In this document: piece after piece, positions 60,678-64,000 of the stretch
Layout of the letters: each line of letters opens with the position of its first letter
Position numbering within the stretch: position 1 is the first letter of the stretch
DNA from: Streptomyces longisporoflavus
GTDB taxonomy: Bacteria; Actinomycetota; Actinomycetes; Streptomycetales; Streptomycetaceae
NCBI RefSeq assembly: GCF_014649775.1
Contig: NZ_BMTR01000013.1
Coordinates: forward strand, 213,058 to 277,057
DNA length: 64,000 nucleotides
Direction: 5' to 3'
The notes under the pieces: generated by a model
Told to the model about the DNA's origin: nothing
Database searches by the model: none
Seen by the model: the letters and a program-made list of their open reading frames with translations, nothing else
Translations under genes and position numbers: made by a program

Positions 60678-62282
60678 ATGCGCGGCGACCTGGAGTGGGG
60701 CAGCATCCCGGGACTGGTCCGGGCGGCCGCCGAGCGGTACGGAGACCGGGAAGCGGTCGTCGAGGGCCGCACCCGCGTCTCGTACGCCGAGCTCGGCCGG
60801 CGCGTGGAGCGGGCCGCTGCCGCGTGTATCGCCAACGGGGTCGACGCCGGGGACAGAGTGGCCGTCTGGGCCCCCAACACCCTCGACTGGATCGTCTCCG
60901 CGCTCGGCGCGGTATCGGCGGGCGCGGTCCTCGTCCCCCTCAACACCCGCTTCAAGGGCACGGAGGCGTCCTACGTCCTGCGACGCAGTCGCGCGAAGCT
61001 GCTCTTCGTGACGGGCACGTTCCTCGGCACGTCGTACGTCGCCTCGCTGCGCCGCGCGGCGGCGGACGGAGAAGGGGGCGGTCCGCTGCCCGGCCTCCCG
61101 CACCTGGAACAGGTCGTGGTCCTCTCCGACGACGCCCCGGAGGACTTCCGCACCTGGAAGGATTTCCTGGCCGGCGGCGACGGGGTGAGCGGCAGTGACG
61201 TACGGGCGCGCGCGGACGGCGTCGACGGAGCGTCCCCCTCGGACATCATCTACACCTCCGGCACCACGGGCCGCCCCAAGGGCGCGGTCATCACCCACGC
61301 CCAGACCCTGCGCTGCTACGGCATCTGGAGCGACCTCGCGGGCCTGCGCGAAGGCGACCGCTACCTCATCGTGAACCCCTTCTTCCACACCTTCGGCTAC
61401 AAGGCGGGGATCATCGCCTGCCTGATGCGCGGCGCGACGATGATCCCGCAGCCGGTCTTCAACGTGGACACGGTCCTGGCGAACGTGGCGGCGGAACGCA
61501 TCTCGGTCCTCCCCGGCCCGCCCACCCTCCACCAGTCCCTCCTCGACCACCCCGCCCGCGACCAGCACGACCTGTCGGCCCTGCGCCTGGTCGTGACCGG
61601 CGCGGCGGTGGTCCCCCTGCAACTGGTCGAGCGCCTGCGCGCCGAACTGCACATCGCCACGGTCCTCACGGCGTACGGCCTCTCGGAGGCCAGCGGCATC
61701 GTGACGATGTGCCACCAGTCGGACGCGGCGCGGACCATCGCGTCCACCTCGGGCCGGGCCATCCCGGACACGGAGGTACGCGTGGTGAGCCCCGGCGGCG
61801 AGGCCCTCTCGCCGGGCCACCCGGGAGAGATCCTGGTCCGCGGACACAACGTCATGCGGGGCTACTTCGAGGACCCCGCGGAGACGAAGAAGGCGCTGAC
61901 GCCGGACGGTTGGCTGCGTACGGGAGATGTCGGGGTCCTCGACGAGGCGGGCAACCTGCGCATCACTGACCGGATCAAGGACATGTTCATCGTCGGCGGC
62001 TTCAACGCCTACCCCGCGGAGATAGAGCAGCTCATCGGCGTGCATCCGCAGGTGGCGGACGTGGCGGTGATCGGCGTTCCCGACCCGCGGCTCGGCGAGG
62101 TGGGCAAGGCGTACGTGGTGCGCCGGCCGGGGGCGGTCCTCACCTCCCACGACCTGATCGCGTGGTCACGCCGGGAGATGGCGAACTACAAGGTCCCCAG
62201 GGAGATCGAGTTCGTGACGGAGCTGCCGAGGAACGCGAGCGGCAAGGTCCTGAAGGGCGAACTGCGCAACAGACGGCGCTAG
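60678..62282 (+). CDS. acyl-CoA ligase (AMP-forming, FadD3-like)
   Basis: 534-aa ligase. P-loop IIYTSGTTGRPKGAVITH, A5 AYGLSEASGIVTMCHQ, A7 GWLRTGDVGVLDEAG, A8 RIKDMFIVGGFNAYPAEIE and the catalytic lysine in LPRNASGKVLKGEL. The text resembles FadD3, which activates the HIP ring remnant in steroid catabolism, but FadD-type specificity is hard to judge by eye. Predicted to make the starter CoA ester for the cluster. Its stop overlaps the convergent VOC gene by 4 bp. Confidence 0.9.
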   Translation: MRGDLEWGSIPGLVRAAAERYGDREAVVEGRTRVSYAELGRRVERAAAACIANGVDAGDRVAVWAPNTLDWIVSALGAVSAGAVLVPLNTRFKGTEASYVLRRSRAKLLFVTGTFLGTSYVASLRRAAADGEGGGPLPGLPHLEQVVVLSDDAPEDFRTWKDFLAGGDGVSGSDVRARADGVDGASPSDIIYTSGTTGRPKGAVITHAQTLRCYGIWSDLAGLREGDRYLIVNPFFHTFGYKAGIIACLMRGATMIPQPVFNVDTVLANVAAERISVLPGPPTLHQSLLDHPARDQHDLSALRLVVTGAAVVPLQLVERLRAELHIATVLTAYGLSEASGIVTMCHQSDAARTIASTSGRAIPDTEVRVVSPGGEALSPGHPGEILVRGHNVMRGYFEDPAETKKALTPDGWLRTGDVGVLDEAGNLRITDRIKDMFIVGGFNAYPAEIEQLIGVHPQVADVAVIGVPDPRLGEVGKAYVVRRPGAVLTSHDLIAWSRREMANYKVPREIEFVTELPRNASGKVLKGELRNRRR

Positions 62283-62662
62283 TTGCTGATCTTCTCGCGC
62301 TCGGCGGTACTGCACTCGACGCAGAACTCATTGCCCTCAGGATCGGTGAGCGTGACCCAGCCGCGCCCGTCGGGCTTGCGGTGATCGCCCACGATCTCGG
62401 CGCCGAGCGCGACGACCCGCTCGACTTCTTCGTCACGGGTCCGGTCCTGCGGTTGCAGGTCGACGTGCACGCGGTTCTTGACGGTCTTCGTCTCCGGCAC
62501 GGTCACGAAGAGCATGGTGATGCCGTCAGCGCTGACCAGGGCCTCCGGATCACCGGGAAAGTCGTCGTCGGCGATCTTCCCCCCGAGTATCGCGGCCCAG
62601 AAGGTGCCCTGACGGTAGGCGTCGGAACAGTCGAAGGTGAGGTGGCGCACTAGAGATGCCAT
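62279..62662 (-). CDS. VOC-family (glyoxalase-like) protein
   Basis: 127-aa protein with two betaalphabetabetabeta modules: LVRHLTFDCSDAYRQGTFWA with WVTLTDPEGNEFCVECST at the end, and RVHVDLQPQDRTRDEEVERV in the middle. The His and Glu metal-ligand positions of VOC enzymes look at least partly kept (RHLTF, NRVHVD, EFCVE). Function unknown; related proteins give resistance or act as epimerases. ATG 62662 starts at MASLVRHL. Confidence 0.85.
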   Translation of the reverse strand: MASLVRHLTFDCSDAYRQGTFWAAILGGKIADDDFPGDPEALVSADGITMLFVTVPETKTVKNRVHVDLQPQDRTRDEEVERVVALGAEIVGDHRKPDGRGWVTLTDPEGNEFCVECSTAEREKISN

Positions 62663-62710
62663 GGGCGGCACTATCCGCGAGGGGGGTCGGGGCTGTCCAT
62701 CGAGTTCTCT

Positions 62711-62750
62711 TGAACGGCTGTTCTGAATGGTCGTTCTGAACGAACGTTCA
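62711..62750. promoter_or_regulatory. palindromic operator of the TetR gene at 62772
   Basis: TGAACG-AA-CGTTCA (62737-62750) is a perfect palindrome, and GAAC-GGCT-GTTC lies 26 bp upstream. Repeated GTTCTGAA units overlap both. Typical autoregulatory TetR site directly before the gene, and different from the cluster operator. Confidence 0.6.
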
Positions 62751-62771
62751 AGACTGTTGTACGGTGAGGGC

Positions 62772-63416
62772 ATGGGACACCGAGAACAGCTGATGACCGG
62801 CGCCAAGCGATGCCTCCAGGAGCGCGGGTACGCCCGCACGACCTCGCGGGACATCGCCGCCGCCGCGAACAACGCGCCCGTGGGGACGATCAACTACCAC
62901 TACGGGTCCAAGGAGGCGCTGCTCAACGCCGCCCTCCTGGAGACGCTCATGGAGTGGGGCACGGCGGTCATGGGCACGCCGGTGGGTGCGGAGGGTGACG
63001 CGCCCGAGCAGTCCGAGCAGTCCGAGCAGTCCGCGCGGCCCGATGGCCCGGAGCCCCTGGAGCGGATGTGGGCCCGCATCATCGGCTCGTCGGCCACGGA
63101 CCGGCCCATGCTGGTCGCGTCCACCGAGGCCTTCACCCAGGCCGAGCGCGCCCCCGAGATCCGCGAGCAGATCGCCGCCGCGTACGAGCGCGCCCGCCCC
63201 GAGATGGCCGCCCGCCTGCACGGCATCGACGCCGACGACGACCCGGAGACGGCCCGCGCGGTCGGCTCGGTCCACATGGCCCTGGTCGCGGGCCTGACCC
63301 AGCAGTGGCTCATCGACCCCGACTACGCGCCGTCTGCCTCCGACGTGGCGGCCGGTCTGCGCGTCATCGCCCGGCGCCTCGAAGAGGAAGCCGGGCCCAC
63401 TCCGGCCGCCGACTGA
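62772..63416 (+). CDS. TetR/AcrR family transcriptional regulator
   Basis: 214-aa regulator. HTH: RTTSRDIAAAANNAPVGTIN, YHYGSKEALLNAAL. C-terminal ligand domain of the TetR_C type (AVGSVHMALVAGLTQQWLID). A short acidic repeat (EQSEQSEQS) lies in the linker at ~80-90. ATG 62772 is the first start after the operator. Its target may be the VOC gene 109 bp away on the other strand, or itself. Confidence 0.9.
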   Translation: MGHREQLMTGAKRCLQERGYARTTSRDIAAAANNAPVGTINYHYGSKEALLNAALLETLMEWGTAVMGTPVGAEGDAPEQSEQSEQSARPDGPEPLERMWARIIGSSATDRPMLVASTEAFTQAERAPEIREQIAAAYERARPEMAARLHGIDADDDPETARAVGSVHMALVAGLTQQWLIDPDYAPSASDVAAGLRVIARRLEEEAGPTPAAD

Positions 63417-63430
63417 CGACGGGAGCGGAA

Positions 63431-64000
63431 GTGCCGAAGCCGTTCACCCACCTGCACGTCCACACCCAGTACTCGCTTCTCGACGGTGCCGCGCGGCTCG
63501 GCGACCTGTTCAAGGCCTGCGCCGAGCTGGGCATGTCGCACATCGCGATGACGGACCACGGCAATCTGCACGGGGCCTACGACTTCTTCCACCAGGCTCA
63601 GGACGCGGGCGTGACGCCGGTCATCGGCATCGAGGCGTACGTCGCCCCGGAGTCCCGCCGCGACAAGCGGAAGGTGAAATGGGGCCAGCCGCACCAGAAG
63701 CGCGACGACGTGTCCGGCTCGGGCGGCTACACGCACAAAACCCTCTGGGCGGCGAACAGCACCGGTCTGCACAACCTCTTCCGGCTCTCCTCGGACGCGT
63801 ACGCGGAAGGCTGGCTGCAGAAGTGGCCGCGCATGGACAAGGAGACCCTGGCCAAGTGGTCGGAAGGGATCATCGCCTCCACGGGCTGCCCTTCCGGGGA
63901 GCTCCAGACCCGTCTGCGGCTGGGCCAGTTCGACGAGGCCCGCAAGGCGGCCGGTGAGTACCAGGACATCTTCGGCAAGGACCGCTACTTCCTGGAGCTG
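63431..64000 (+). CDS. dnaE: DNA polymerase III alpha subunit (DnaE1-type), 3' partial
   Basis: The reading frame from GTG 63431 (GGGAGCGG upstream) runs open to the window end. It begins MPKPFTHLHVHTQYSLLDGA and continues with IAMTDHGNLHGAYDFFHQAQ, VIGIEAYVAPESRRDKRKVK and ASTGCPSGELQTRLRLG: the PHP domain of replicative DnaE. The close match to DnaE1 rather than the ImuA/DnaE2 mutagenic type is from memory. Streptomyces often carry two DnaE1-like genes, and which copy this is cannot be told. Confidence 0.93.
   Translation, partial: MPKPFTHLHVHTQYSLLDGAARLGDLFKACAELGMSHIAMTDHGNLHGAYDFFHQAQDAGVTPVIGIEAYVAPESRRDKRKVKWGQPHQKRDDVSGSGGYTHKTLWAANSTGLHNLFRLSSDAYAEGWLQKWPRMDKETLAKWSEGIIASTGCPSGELQTRLRLGQFDEARKAAGEYQDIFGKDRYFLEL

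Overview
The window is a GC-rich actinobacterial chromosome segment, almost certainly Streptomyces. The evidence is strong G/C bias at third codon positions, many GTG starts, 4-bp start/stop overlaps and long spurious antisense frames. Recognisable Streptomyces regulators are present: a DmdR1-type iron repressor with a nearby DasR-like box, and an AfsK-type kinase whose activation-loop threonine falls exactly at residue 168. From memory, the order citrate synthase-pdxH ... dmdR1 ... sigma/anti-sigma ... afsK resembles the S. coelicolor chromosome. I see no insertion sequence, phage gene, CRISPR array, rRNA or tRNA.

Layout. 1-6 kb: a five-gene operon of biotin-dependent acyl-CoA carboxylase (beta, alpha), acyl-CoA dehydrogenase, enoyl-CoA hydratase and a TetR regulator. 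6-13 kb: citrate synthase, pdxH, an alpha/beta hydrolase, dmdR1, a SIS-domain protein and a PAS/PAS/GAF protein. 13-23 kb: a possible micro-ORF transcription unit, an ABC exporter pair, a lone primase-polymerase domain protein, an NsdA-like HTH/TPR regulator, a repeat-rich single-pass membrane protein, a lipoprotein solute-binding protein and a small conserved protein. 23-31 kb: purU, an ECF sigma/anti-sigma pair divergent from a STAS antagonist, a MacB-like ABC system, a small secreted protein and an EF-hand protein.

31-62 kb: the most interesting part is a dispersed catabolic cluster. It holds two acyl-CoA ligases, an ADP-forming acyl-CoA synthetase, four acyl-CoA dehydrogenase subunits, an SDR, a Zn-alcohol dehydrogenase, a cyclase-fold hydrolase, a flavin reductase, two crotonase-fold enzymes, two DUF35 OB-fold proteins, two SCP-x/Ltp-type thiolases, an F420-type oxidoreductase and a flavin monooxygenase. 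The promoters of these units share a 15-bp palindrome, consensus CTGACGGNCCGTCAG. I count eleven good copies and one degenerate copy that overlaps the start codon of a TetR gene (54593-55240). The parts resemble the CoA-dependent beta-oxidation and retro-aldol steps of actinobacterial steroid degradation. No steroid ring-opening genes are visible, so the substrate is unknown. I infer a single TetR-controlled regulon for a cyclic or branched carboxylic acid. A GlxA/AraC regulator with an MFS transporter, a GNAT enzyme, a second PNPOx-like protein and afsK sit within or beside it.

62-64 kb: a VOC-domain protein, a TetR regulator with its own palindromic operator, and the 5' end of a DnaE-type DNA polymerase III alpha gene that runs off the window.
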